Assembly: GCA_030054735.1 (NCBI GenBank)
Contig: JASGVX010000143.1
Coordinates: forward strand, 1 to 64,000
DNA from: Methanobacteriota archaeon
Lineage (GTDB): Archaea; Halobacteriota; Methanosarcinia; Methanosarcinales; Methanosarcinaceae
Length of the DNA: 64,000 nt
Direction: 5' to 3'
In this document: positions 17,908-26,644 of the stretch, in pieces
Layout: every line of letters begins with the position of its first letter
Position numbering within the stretch: position 1 is the first letter of the stretch
The notes under the pieces: generated by a model
Database searches by the model: none
Seen by the model: the letters and a program-made list of their open reading frames with translations, nothing else
What the model was told of the DNA's origin: nothing
Translations under genes and position numbers: made by a program

Positions 17908-19016
17908 GCATGTTCTCCGGAAAGCGGGTTTAACATGGAGGCCCGGGAAGTGGATAGAGCTATTTCTCCCGAAACAGAACCCTGTACTTTATCTTTTTCG
18001 TAAAATCCGCCGGTAAAAGTCCTGAACTGGTTAAACTTGACCATAACTTTCCCGCTGTCTATGGCATCTTCTGCAATAGGAATTGCCTGCCTGATAGAGC
18101 CTACAATCCCGCTCACGTAAAGAGCTGCAGCTGCATTAATAATAATGAGGTCTCTTTTCGGCCCTCTCTGGCCCTTAAAAATACAGAGCAGGTCTCTTGC
18201 ATTTTCTTTTGGGCTAGCTCCCTTTATGTCAGCTGGATTTGCACGCAGCATGCCAAGGGACTCCGGGGTCAGTGTATAGGTTGTAACCTTCCCGTTTTTT
18301 AATTCCGCAACATAGGTTTCCCCGGTGTTTGTGATCTCGTCCATCCCTTCCCCATTTACAACAAGGGCATGCTCTGTCCCCAGTTCGGAAAGGGCATACG
18401 CTACAGGTTCGCAGAGGTTTTTATCAAAAACTCCCACGACCTGCCCTTTTGCCCCTGCAGGATTTGTCAGGGGGCCAAGGATATTGAAAACTGTCCTTAC
18501 CCCGAGCTTTTTCCTGACCCCTGCAACCCTCTTCATTGCAGGGTGGAAGACCGGTGCAAACATGAAGCCTATGCCTATCATTTCTATTGTGTTCTTTACC
18601 CGTTCAGGAGAGAGGTCTACCTTAACCCCGAGGGCTTCAAGCACGTCAGAACTCCCTGTCATTGAAGTAGCTGCCCTGTTCCCGTGCTTGGCTACAGGGA
18701 CTCCGGCAGCCGCAACCACAATTGCAGCTGCTGTTGAAACATTGATGGTGTTAAGCCCGTCTCCTCCTGTACCGCAGGTGTCCACTATCCTGAAAGGCAT
18801 ATCAGGTCTGATAGTATTGCCAGCTTTTTTCATTCCCCTGGCAAAACCGACAATTTCCTGCGTTTTTTCCCCTTTTGCTTTCAGGGCGAGAAGAAATTTC
18901 TCTATCTCCTCATCATCTGCACTGCCCAGAATCTCGCTCAGTGCAGTTTCGGCTTCTTCTGAACTCAGATCACAGCCTTTTTCCAGTTTTTTAATATATG
19001 CCCTTATTTCCTGCAT
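17904..19016 (-). CDS. trpD: anthranilate phosphoribosyltransferase
   Basis: A 370-residue enzyme that transfers phosphoribose from PRPP to anthranilate. The PRPP-binding Gly-rich loop is DTCGTGGDGLNTINVSTA, followed by KHGNRAATSMTGSSDVLEALG, the conserved anthranilate and PRPP contact region. The helical N-terminal domain is complete. It lies 26 nt downstream of trpA and overlaps trpF by 4 nt. A pyrimidine nucleoside phosphorylase of the same fold superfamily is excluded by these motifs and the operon setting. Confidence 0.96.
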   Translation of the reverse strand: MQEIRAYIKKLEKGCDLSSEEAETALSEILGSADDEEIEKFLLALKAKGEKTQEIVGFARGMKKAGNTIRPDMPFRIVDTCGTGGDGLNTINVSTAAAIVVAAAGVPVAKHGNRAATSMTGSSDVLEALGVKVDLSPERVKNTIEMIGIGFMFAPVFHPAMKRVAGVRKKLGVRTVFNILGPLTNPAGAKGQVVGVFDKNLCEPVAYALSELGTEHALVVNGEGMDEITNTGETYVAELKNGKVTTYTLTPESLGMLRANPADIKGASPKENARDLLCIFKGQRGPKRDLIIINAAAALYVSGIVGSIRQAIPIAEDAIDSGKVMVKFNQFRTFTGGFYEKDKVQGSVSGEIALSTSRASMLNPLSGEHA

Positions 19017-19042
19017 TTCCCTGTCTCCTCCAGATCCCCTGT

Positions 19043-19858
19043 TTAACTTGCTTTAAGTATGCTGGATTTTAGTTCCCTTGCAAGGGTTTCCAGCCTCTCG
19101 TTTACGTCTTTTCCTTCTTCTATTATCCTGACAAAAGCTGAACCGACAATTACAGCATCGGCTCCTGCTTTTCTGAGCTCTGCGGCCTGTTTTCCGCTTG
19201 AAATTCCAAAACCCACGGCTTTAGGGATATCAGTCTTTACCCTGGCAAGCAGTTCTTTTGTAGAAGCTGCAACATCATCTCTCTCTCCCGTAACCCCCAG
19301 CCTTGAGACAAGGTAGATGAAACCCGAACCTCTCTTGAGGATCTTCTGGATTCTTGCATCGGTTGTGCTGGGCGCTACAAGAAAGATCAGGTCAATCCCA
19401 TGGGTATCACAGTTTGTTTTCAGGTCAGCTGCTTCTTCTACCGGGATATCGGGTATTATCAGTCCGCTGATCCCGGCGTCTGAGGCATTTTCCACAAATT
19501 TTTCCACTCCGTACCTGAACACAGGGTTATAGTAGGTCATGCACACAAGAGGGACGTCAACCTCAAGGTCTCTGACAAGCTCAAAATAGCGTTCAATATC
19601 CATGCCTGCTGCCAGTGCCCTCTGTCCTGCTACCTGAATTGTCGGGCCGTCAGCTACAGGGTCAGAGAAAGGAAAACCGAGTTCGATAATGTCTACGCCC
19701 CCTTTTACCAGGGCTTTTACAATTCCGGAACTGGCCTCAAGAGAGGGGTCTCCAGCCATCACATAACTGATAAGGGCTCCTTCATTTTTCTGTTTCAGTT
19801 CGCCAAATTTTTCGGAGATTTTTTGCCTTTTATTTTGCTTTTTTAGTTCAGTTCTCAT
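19043..19858 (-). CDS. trpA: tryptophan synthase alpha chain
   Basis: A 271-residue TIM-barrel subunit that splits indole-3-glycerol phosphate into indole and glyceraldehyde 3-phosphate. The catalytic Glu is in IELGFPFSDPVADGPTIQ and the catalytic Asp is in the second strand (GLIIPDIPVEEAADL). The phosphate-binding region is VGFGISSGKQAAE and AVIVGSAFV. The ATG begins one nucleotide after the trpB stop, so it is tightly coupled to its beta partner, as expected for the alpha2beta2 complex with a channelled indole intermediate. Confidence 0.96.
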   Translation of the reverse strand: MRTELKKQNKRQKISEKFGELKQKNEGALISYVMAGDPSLEASSGIVKALVKGGVDIIELGFPFSDPVADGPTIQVAGQRALAAGMDIERYFELVRDLEVDVPLVCMTYYNPVFRYGVEKFVENASDAGISGLIIPDIPVEEAADLKTNCDTHGIDLIFLVAPSTTDARIQKILKRGSGFIYLVSRLGVTGERDDVAASTKELLARVKTDIPKAVGFGISSGKQAAELRKAGADAVIVGSAFVRIIEEGKDVNERLETLARELKSSILKAS

Positions 19859-19859
19859 T

Positions 19860-21107
19860 TCAGACCCCCTTCTTCAGGCCCATTACGGTTTCCAGGTCTT
19901 TGTCCCCTCTTCCTGAAAGGTTTAGAACCACAAAATCTCCAAGTTCCCCGCAGTCCGCAGCTTTTTTCAGGTATGCAAGGGCATGAGAGGACTCAAGGGC
20001 AGGAATGATGCCTTCAAGCCGGCTAAGTTCATTAAAAGCTTCAAGCGCTTCTTTGTCTGTTACATATCGGGCTGTAACCCTGCCGCTTTCAACAAGGGAC
20101 GCCAGTTCAGGGCCAACTCCAGAGTAGTCAAGCCCTGCTGATATGGATTTGGATTCCAGGATCTGCCCGTTTCTGTCCTGCAGGACCTTTGTCCGGGCCC
20201 CGTGCAGGATTCCTTCTTCTCCGGTGCAAAGGGAAGCTGAGTGAAGAGCTGCTTTTTCCGTGCAGTTCAGGGCTTTTCCACCGGCTTCTACGGCAATCAG
20301 CCTGACTTTTCTATCTCCTATAAATGAATGGAAAATCCCCATTGCATTGCTCCCACCACCTGCACAGGCAATGATTGTATCAGGGAGCCTGCCTTCTTTT
20401 TCCATTGCCTGCTCCTTTACTTCACGCCCTATAACGCTCTGGAAGTCCCTTACTATCATAGGGTAGGGGTGAGGCCCAACGACTGAGCCTATCAGGTAAT
20501 GCGTATTTCCGATGTTTGTTACCCAGTCCCTGAAAGCCTCGTTGATTGCATCTTTAAGGGTTTTTGATCCGGTATCTACGGCTTTTACTTCGGTTCCCAT
20601 GAGTTCCATCCTGTATGCGTTCATTTGCTGGCGTTTGACGTCTTTTGCCCCCATGTAGACAACAGTTTCAAACCCCAGGTTTGCCCCTGCCATGGCTGTC
20701 GCAGTCCCGTGCTGCCCTGCCCCTGTTTCGGCAATCAGCCTGTTTTTTCCCATATATTTTGCAAGAAGGGCCTGCCCTATGACATTGTTTAACTTGTGTG
20801 CTCCTCCGTGGACAAGGTCTTCCCTTTTGAGGTAAATCTTTGTCCCGTATTTCTTGCTCAGGTTCCTGGCAAAGTAAAGTGGAGTTTCCCTGCCCGCGAA
20901 GTCTTTGAGGTAGTGGCCAAGTTCTGCAAGGAATTCCGGGTCATTTTTGTACTTCTCGTAGCCTTTTTCCAGTTCTTCTAAAGCCGGCATGAGGACTTCT
21001 GGAACATACTGCCCTCCAAATTTCCCATACTTTCCTTTTACCTGTGATTCTGATATTATCTGTAATTCTGAGATTTCCTGTAATTCTGAAATTGTAGTTC
21101 CTGCCAA
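19860..21107 (-). CDS. trpB: tryptophan synthase beta chain
   Basis: A 415-residue PLP enzyme that condenses indole with serine. The PLP lysine is in the [21 protein letters not shown] segment, the phosphate cup is GGGSNAMG, and [15 protein letters not shown] marks the usual family start. Translation appears to begin at a TTG (21105-21107) with AAGGGAG just upstream. The first ~23 residues, before GKYGKFG, are an unusual tandem repeat ([17 protein letters not shown]) absent from typical TrpB. The classical TrpB1 motifs show this is the TrpA-partner form rather than TrpB2. It follows trpC after a 200-bp gap with a hairpin. Confidence 0.95.
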   Translation of the reverse strand: MAGTTISELQEISELQIISESQVKGKYGKFGGQYVPEVLMPALEELEKGYEKYKNDPEFLAELGHYLKDFAGRETPLYFARNLSKKYGTKIYLKREDLVHGGAHKLNNVIGQALLAKYMGKNRLIAETGAGQHGTATAMAGANLGFETVVYMGAKDVKRQQMNAYRMELMGTEVKAVDTGSKTLKDAINEAFRDWVTNIGNTHYLIGSVVGPHPYPMIVRDFQSVIGREVKEQAMEKEGRLPDTIIACAGGGSNAMGIFHSFIGDRKVRLIAVEAGGKALNCTEKAALHSASLCTGEEGILHGARTKVLQDRNGQILESKSISAGLDYSGVGPELASLVESGRVTARYVTDKEALEAFNELSRLEGIIPALESSHALAYLKKAADCGELGDFVVLNLSGRGDKDLETVMGLKKGV

Positions 21108-21255
21108 TTTGATTACTCCCTTGTCTCTTGACTCTGGTTTTTTAATTGCTGATTATATGATCCCGAATTCTTAGTTTCTTAATTCATGATCCTGTTCGCT
21201 GTGATATTGTGAAAAAAAATTATTCCTTCAGCTTTGAAGTGAAAGCGGATTTTTC

Positions 21256-21276
21256 AACCTGAGTCCCACAGGTTGA
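21256..21276 (-). other. hairpin between trpC and trpB
   Basis: CAACCTGAGTCCCACAGGTTG forms a 7-bp stem with a 7-nt loop. It lies in the only sizeable gap inside the trp operon. It could slow transcription, protect the upstream message or reduce trpBADFEG expression relative to trpC. No terminating U-run or short Trp-rich reading frame was seen, so a classical attenuator is not supported. Confidence 0.4.
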
Positions 21277-21306
21277 ATACTCCTGAAATTAAAAGAAAAG
21301 CAGTTA

Positions 21307-22110
21307 TTAACGCCAGCAAAAACCCTGGACGAATTCTTTAGTTTTTTCAAAAACTGAGTTAGTTTCCATAAGTGCAGACCCTATGAGCACAGCGTCTGCC
21401 CCTGCCTGCATCACTCGCCTGACATCAGCGGGACTGTTCATCCCGCTCTCGCTTACAATGATATGGCCTGTCCCGTGCTCAAGGTCGTATTCCCGGATAA
21501 GTGGTGCAAGCTCTTCTGTAGCGGCCAGGTCGATTTTAAGGGTCTCGAAATTCCGGTTGTTGATCCCTATTACTCTTGTACTGGTTTTCAGGGCAAGCTC
21601 AAGCTCTTCCCTGCTGTGTACCTCAACCAGAGGCTCAAACCCTTTTTCAGCGGCAAGTTCTACAAATGCTCCGAGTTCTTTTCCCAGTATGCCTGCAATC
21701 AGGAGCACGAGATCGCTCCCCTCTTCTTCGAGCTGCACCCTGTCAATAATGAAGTCCTTCCTGAGGACAGGCAAGCATACAGTTTTCCTTACCTCTTTCA
21801 GGTTTTCAAGGGATCCCCGAAACACCCCCGGCTCAGTAAGGACAGAAATTGCAAGGGCTCCTGCGTCCTCCATATCTCGAGCTAGCTCGGCAGCCACTAC
21901 GGGGGAAATTTCCCTGAAACTCTTTTCCGGGGATGCGGGCTTAACTTCTGCAATTACAGGCACCCTGCCTTCTGCCCGTGCAGCTGCCAGAGCAGCAATA
22001 AAGTCCCTCTTCTGGAACTGCGGCTTTGCTCCATCTTTATGGACAGGGTGTGCAAGTGCCTGTACCCGGATTTTTGTTGTGTTCAGTATATGGAGGACTG
22101 ATTGATGCAT
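21307..22110 (-). CDS. trpC: indole-3-glycerol-phosphate synthase
   Basis: A 267-residue TIM-barrel enzyme that closes the indole ring. PVIAEVKPASPEKSFREI holds the first catalytic Lys and the phosphate-side Ser, LPVLRKDFIID the second Lys, VEVHSREEL a conserved Glu, and VIGINNRNFET the Asn-Arg-Asn substrate contact; the end has IIVSESGMNSPADV and AVLIGSALM. It is the first gene of the trp operon and not fused to trpF. No strong Shine-Dalgarno sequence precedes the ATG, and the predicted transcript start lies only about 28 nt upstream. Confidence 0.96.
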   Translation of the reverse strand: MHQSVLHILNTTKIRVQALAHPVHKDGAKPQFQKRDFIAALAAARAEGRVPVIAEVKPASPEKSFREISPVVAAELARDMEDAGALAISVLTEPGVFRGSLENLKEVRKTVCLPVLRKDFIIDRVQLEEEGSDLVLLIAGILGKELGAFVELAAEKGFEPLVEVHSREELELALKTSTRVIGINNRNFETLKIDLAATEELAPLIREYDLEHGTGHIIVSESGMNSPADVRRVMQAGADAVLIGSALMETNSVFEKTKEFVQGFCWR

Positions 22111-22134
22111 TTAAATATCACTGGTGTATGTTTA

Positions 22135-22171
22135 TGTACAATAATGTCTAATAAAGTACTTTATATATAAA
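22135..22171 (-). promoter_or_regulatory. trp operon promoter with TGTACA at start site
   Basis: On the minus strand TTATATATAAA at 22159-22171 is a good TATA box. About 27 bp downstream, where transcription should start, lies the palindrome TGTACA (22135-22140). TGTACA is the core of TRP boxes bound by the repressor TrpY in Methanothermobacter, and a site over the start point would suit repression. Whether this organism has a TrpY-like protein is not visible here. Confidence 0.5.
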
Positions 22172-22172
22172 G

Positions 22173-22810
22173 GTTTCGTATCATGAAAAGTTTAAAAAAT
22201 GAAAAATTAAAAGGCCATTTGAAATTTTCTGGCTGGCTGTAACTCATTCTATAATTCCTGCCCGCCCCCGGGCAAAAAAATCTCTGACAAGTCTTTTTCG
22301 CACAGAACTCGGAAAAAACCAAATTCTGGAAGTTTGACTACCGTTTTCCCAAAGAATCACGCGTTTTCTCAATTTGACAGCCAACTTTTTAGAAAAACAA
22401 GATCGATAAACAGTTTTTTATCATAATCTGGTGATTCTCTTAAAAAAATGCTTTGTTTTTCTGTCATGCAACAAAAACGAAATCGATATTGGAAGACACC
22501 GAACACTTTTAATAATAATTAAAAATGTGGCTGTCCCCCCATACAGTATAAACGATTTTTAAAAAGTGTACAACTATATACAGTATAAAAAATTTAGCTT
22601 CGCTATCGGGTAGCTGAGAATGCAAAAGATTAAATAGTATCCGTCCTTATATACTACTTGGATATTTGTCGATGGCCAAATTTTGTTAACAAAAAAAGAT
22701 ACAGAAAATTTCAAAAATTAGATGATTCAAATAACAAATAGGCCGTTTGATATTGATTCCAAAACTAAAAGTATTTAATCAGTTGCTAAGAAATTAGGGA
22801 AAACGACCCT
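22173..22810 (+). other. AT-rich region including CRISPR leader
   Basis: No gene was found in about 640 bp. The part next to the array (about 22540-22810) is AT-rich and has TATA-like CTTATATACTAC near 22647 and a direct repeat ATACAGTATAAA (about 22540 and 22578). It is the expected leader side, because repeats at this end are identical while the far end is degenerate. TGCCCGCCCCCGGGCA at about 22259-22274 is a G/C-rich hairpin of unknown role. Confidence 0.5.
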
Positions 22811-24688
22811 GTTGAGAAGTAGGTTCCACTAAAACAAGGATTGAAACGGTATACGCCCTTATTGGGGGAAGAAGAGGTTTTGCGTTGAGAAGTAGGTTCC
22901 ACTAAAACAAGGATTGAAACTAAAAGAATTTTTTACTTCTTGCCATACCAACTTGTTGAGAAGTAGGTTCCACTAAAACAAGGATTGAAACGCTATGCAC
23001 ATGTTCTCTCCATTGTATAGAGAAAAGTTGAGAAGTAGGTTCCACTAAAACAAGGATTGAAACTTTTCTTGGTGGGTCCGGGTATTGGAAGATTCGGAGG
23101 GTTGAGAAGTAGGTTCCACTAAAACAAGGATTGAAACGGCATCAGTATTGCGGGGGTTTTCCGCTTCCCGCAAGTTGAGAAGTAGGTTCCACTAAAACAA
23201 GGATTGAAACCCTGGATTTCTCCTGTAAACGTTTTTGAATTTTTAGTTGAGAAGTAGGTTCCACTAAAACAAGGATTGAAACCTCAAATAAAATTAACTC
23301 ATTAAGAAGGGTTTCCCGGTTGAGAAGTAGGTTCCACTAAAACAAGGATTGAAACCTCTAAGCCCTATTTGTTCTAAAATATGCGGATCTGGTTGAGAAG
23401 TAGGTTCCACTAAAACAAGGATTGAAACAATTTCTCTGCTAGGAGAGCTACCGTAAAGGCCTGCTCGTTGAGAAGTAGGTTCCACTAAAACAAGGATTGA
23501 AACCTTTTTAAAAATCAATCCCCAGAGATACAACAATCGTTGAGAAGTAGGTTCCACTAAAACAAGGATTGAAACTTTTTTCCGACAGCAATTTCATGCT
23601 ACCGAGAAGGGGTTGAGAAGTAGGTTCCACTAAAACAAGGATTGAAACGTTTTTCTTCTTCCTCTTGGGCTTTTTGCCACTTTTTGTTGAGAAGTAGTTT
23701 CCACTAAAACAAGGATTGAAACTTCCCATTATTATGAGACCGTGCCTGTATAACTGGAGTTGAGAAGTAGTTTCCACTAAAACTAGGATTGAAACTTTTG
23801 TTTCTTTTTTTAGGGAGACCATCTTCTTAATTGTTGAGAAGTAGTTTCCACTAAAACAAGGATTGAAACATTAATGCCTCTAAAAAGGCATTAGTCTCCC
23901 TCCAAGTTGAGAAGTAGGTTCCACTAAAACAAGGATTGAAACTATCATTACTGTCCTCATTTGCAAATCTGTACAGTAGTTGAGAAGTAGGTTCCACTAA
24001 AACAAGGATTGAAACCTAACCATGCCTGCGCTGGGCGAGGCTCGGAAGCCGTTGAGAAGTAGGTTCCACTAAAACAAGGATTGAAACTTTCTAACCATCC
24101 TAATAAGATGATTAGGGCCCCTGATGTTGAGAAGTAGGTTCCACTAAAACAAGGATTGAAACGACGGACCTAATAGCAATGGAGCCGGACTCTCCGGAGT
24201 TGAGAAGTAGGTTCCACTAAAACAAGGATTGAAACTCTAGAATCCCTGCCCCTAGCAGACCAACTGCTAGGAGTTGAGAAGTAGGTTCCACTAAAACAAG
24301 GATTGAAACTCTAAAAACTTTCTTCCTACGGGGACTTTGTTTTGTTGTTGAGAAGTAGGTTCCACTAAAACAAGGATTGAAACCATCGAAAGAACTTCTT
24401 AAAAGAGAGAGAGAACTCCGTTGAGAAGTAGTTTCCACTAAAACAAGGATTGAAACTTTCTGCTGGTTTTGGCTTACCGCCAAAGAATACTGTTGAGAAG
24501 TAGTTTCCACTAAAACAAGGATTGAAACGCGACAATAACTAACTGAAAAAATGGCTCTATATATCGTTGAGAAGTAGTTTCCACTAAAACAAGGATAGGT
24601 TCATATGACCCTTCATTTCTCTAGTTATTGATTTTCAATATCTTTTTTATTTGTCTAGGGGTCATATGAACCAATAGTGGATTGAAAC
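22811..24688 (+). CRISPR. CRISPR array, 25 repeats of 37 nt, 24 spacers
   Basis: The repeat is 37 nt, begins GTTGAGAAGTAGGTTCC and ends AAGGATTGAAAC; the ATTGAAAC end is typical of archaeal type I and III systems. Repeat starts are 22811, 22884, 22955, 23027, 23101, 23174, 23246, 23319, 23392, 23467, 23539, 23612, 23686, 23759, 23833, 23906, 23979, 24051, 24126, 24199, 24273, 24347, 24420, 24492 and 24566. Spacers are 34-38 nt and all differ. Repeats 1-12 and 16-22 have GTAGGTTCC; repeats 13-15 and 23-25 have GTAGTTTCC; repeat 14 also has AAAACTAGG. The last repeat is split by an 82-bp insertion. No cas gene lies in the window, so subtype cannot be set and interference proteins must be encoded elsewhere. 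Confidence 0.98.
24597..24678. mobile_element. 82-bp inverted-repeat element inserted in last CRISPR repeat
   Basis: The final repeat reads ...ACAAGGAT, is interrupted, and resumes as GGATTGAAAC. The insert carries perfect 14-bp inverted arms, GGTTCATATGACCC (24598-24611) and GGGTCATATGAACC (24659-24672), around a 47-nt A/T-rich centre, plus six extra bases on the right. GGAT occurs on both sides and may be a 4-bp target duplication. It encodes nothing and looks like a miniature inverted-repeat element or a foldback. Confidence 0.7.
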
Positions 24689-25521
24689 CCTCCAACTACA
24701 AAAGAGGCAGTATTTCGTATTGTGCAAGAATTTGCCTGGTAGATCGAAACCAAAAATGTTTAATATCTTGGAAAGCAATTACAATTTGTAATCTTCGTGT
24801 ATTGGTATAAGCGGAGGTTTCATAGATAACACCAGAGGAGGACTATATGTCCTCTTCAAAAAATTTTACGGTTTTTCACGAGAGAAATAGAATTTCAGAC
24901 GAAAATAGAATATATTTTTTTAAAGAGAGCTAAATTTAATGTCTTTTTTGAAGAATAAAACATTTATATTACTTATTATTCCATATGATCTTTTATATCC
25001 TTCAAATCCTTGCTTTCTCAAATTAGTCCTCCCGAAAGAGTTTACTGCTACAAGATAAATTAGTTCTCTTGAGCTCGGCTCACCTGATCTACTAACCCTA
25101 AAATTAGTCCTCTTGAGCGAGCGAAGCGAGCGAAAAGGACCGCGTACTCCCGAGGCGCAATTCGGGAGGCGCAACTCGGGTGGTGCAACTCGGGAAGCGC
25201 AGCATTTACATGTAAGGCGAGCATAGAGTGCATTAAAAGCCGACAAAAAGACAGGCACAGATAATAAATTAAAACCTGAATTTGACAGATTTAGCAGCTT
25301 AGTTCCCAAATATTAAGCGCATATGCAAAGTGCTGAAAGTATCTGAGACCAATGCATCACGATTTTGAAAATCTGCCACTAAAATCATCTGCTTAAACTA
25401 AAGCGCGGATTTCGATATCAATTGAAGTTTATACGCTTAAAAATGCGGAGTTTGGGTCACTAATTTGTATAGTATTTTTCTTCTGTCAATTTAAGATTAA
25501 AAGATTAAAAGAGGGATAGAA
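24689..25521. other. region between CRISPR array and cyclophilin
   Basis: No supported gene. A GATCGAAAC at 24742-24750 may be the trace of one further decayed repeat. From about 25021 to 25200 the region holds one full and at least two partial family C sequences. The remainder is AT-rich. Confidence 0.45.
25094..25200 (+). repeat. family C double-hairpin repeat, copy 2 (expanded)
   Basis: ACCCTAAAATTAGTCCTCTT leads into GAGCGAGCGAAGCGAGCG and AAAAGGAC, then ACTCCCGAGGCGCAATTCGG followed by GCGCAACTCGGG-like units repeated about three times. Two partial versions of the TTAGTCCTC/TTAGTTCTC start precede it at about 25021 and 25058. The loop and the tail both look expanded by tandem duplication compared with copy 1. 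Confidence 0.7.
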
Positions 25522-25989
25522 ATGGCTGTATGGAAGGGAAAGAAAGTAGTCCTGCACACCACAATGGGTGATATCAGCATCGAGCTGTTTGAGGACATGC
25601 CAATTACGGCAGGAAACTTTGCAAAACTTGTAGACAAAGGCTTCTATGACGGCGTGATTTTTCACAGAATAATTGAGAAATTTATGATCCAGGGCGGGGA
25701 CCCAACAGGAACTGGTATGGGCGGCCCTGGTTATGAGATCCCGGACGAGTTTACGAAACACAACCGGAATGACAAAGGCACAATTTCAATGGCAAATGCA
25801 GGCCCGAACACAGGCGGAAGCCAGTTCTTCATTAACCTTGTAAATAACAATTACCTTGACAAAATGCACCCTGTTTTCGGAAAAGTAGTCGAGGGCATGG
25901 ATGTTGTCGAATCCATGGGGAAAGTAAAAACCGACCGGCAGGACCGCCCGAAAACCGAAGTAAAAATTATCAAGGCTGAACTGGTCTGA
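25522..25989 (+). CDS. cyclophilin-type peptidyl-prolyl isomerase
   Basis: A 155-residue single-domain cytosolic cyclophilin that speeds proline cis-trans isomerisation in protein folding. The active-site signature FHRIIEKFMIQGGDPTGTG contains the catalytic Arg in FHR, and MANAGPNTGGSQFFI supplies the substrate-pocket residues. No signal peptide is present and the length is typical of the small prokaryotic form. GAGGGAT lies 6 nt before the ATG. It is monocistronic and followed by a ribonucleotide-reductase fragment. Confidence 0.95.
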   Translation: MAVWKGKKVVLHTTMGDISIELFEDMPITAGNFAKLVDKGFYDGVIFHRIIEKFMIQGGDPTGTGMGGPGYEIPDEFTKHNRNDKGTISMANAGPNTGGSQFFINLVNNNYLDKMHPVFGKVVEGMDVVESMGKVKTDRQDRPKTEVKIIKAELV

Positions 25990-26169
25990 AGAAAACTAAA
26001 GTAAGGAACTATTGAAAGGATTTGGGAAGAGAAAGTCAATTTTCGGTCTCCGAAATAAGATCAGCTATGGAAGATCAAGTTCCGGGCGTTTTCCCAAAAA
26101 TCCCAATCTTTTTTTCATTTTCTTAAAGTTTTTATTTCTTAAATTGCTTCATTTCAGGTTTTCTGCCAC

Positions 26170-26421
26170 GCCGAAATCTCAAAGATTATTAACATGCCTG
26201 CAGATGCCGGAAAGGAATATATTGAGCAAGCTCTGATTTATGCCTGGAAGCAGAGATTAAAAGGGCTTACATTCTACAGGACAGCAGGCAGGCAGACAGA
26301 CAGGAAGCAGACAGACAGCAGGCAGGAAGCAGACAGCAGGCAGCAGACAGGAAGCAGACAGACAGCAGGCAGGCAGACAGGAAGCAGACAGCAGACAGAC
26401 AGCAAGCAGTTCTCAACGTGA
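26170..26421 (+). pseudogene. ribonucleotide reductase (class II) C-terminal remnant
   Basis: The frame reads AEISKIINMPADAGKEYIEQ, then ALIYAWKQRLKGLTFYRTAG. This aligns with the C-terminal SKTINLPxDAT...AYxLGxKGxTVYR block of adenosylcobalamin-dependent ribonucleotide reductase. Only about 35 codons remain. The rest of the open frame is a low-complexity run of Arg, Gln, Thr, Asp and Ser made by the CAG/ACAG-rich repeat. The catalytic barrel is absent upstream, where the cyclophilin gene lies, so it is a decayed fragment and not a functional gene. Confidence 0.65.
26279..26410 (+). repeat. CAGGCAG/ACAGACAG/GAAG microsatellite-like array
   Basis: About 130 bp are built only from short units such as CAGACAG, CAGGCAG and AGGAAG, shuffled in imperfect order, directly after the ribonucleotide-reductase remnant. 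This simple-sequence expansion has a composition very unlike its AT-rich surroundings and probably arose by slippage after the gene was lost. Confidence 0.85.
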
Positions 26422-26612
26422 AAAAGCCTAAAAACTGAACTTAACCTGACAGAGAGATTTTGAGTACCCGCTTTGCCACTAAGTACAAAATTAATAGTTT
26501 TATATAATATAAATATTTTGAGTATGTGTTAATATTATTAATAAGTGCTAAGTAAGTGTTATTATTTTTTTACAAAGTGTTATACTACTGAGATCTCTGT
26601 TATCTTACTAAA

Positions 26613-26622
26613 AATATATATA
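26613..26622 (+). promoter_or_regulatory. TATA box for DMT transporter gene
   Basis: AATATATATA lies about 23-30 bp before the ATG at 26645, so the transcript would start at or within a few bases of the start codon. No Shine-Dalgarno sequence is present, consistent with a leaderless message. Confidence 0.55.
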
Positions 26623-26644
26623 CATTCGTACCACCTGAATATAC

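Noticed and set aside
21118-21306. Classical trp attenuator between trpC and trpB
   Set aside because: A hairpin exists, but there is no Trp-rich leader peptide frame, no alternative pairing and no U-run, so attenuation is not supported.
23294-24510. Minus-strand frames rich in NPCFSGTYFS and ILVLVEPTSQ repeats over the CRISPR array
   Set aside because: They are translations of the CRISPR repeat itself and carry different, unrelated spacer peptides between; such frames are well-known artefacts.
24920-25309. A 129-codon minus-strand frame
   Set aside because: It lies over the family C repeat cluster, has skewed composition (Arg/Ser/Cys from the repeat) and no ribosome site or family.
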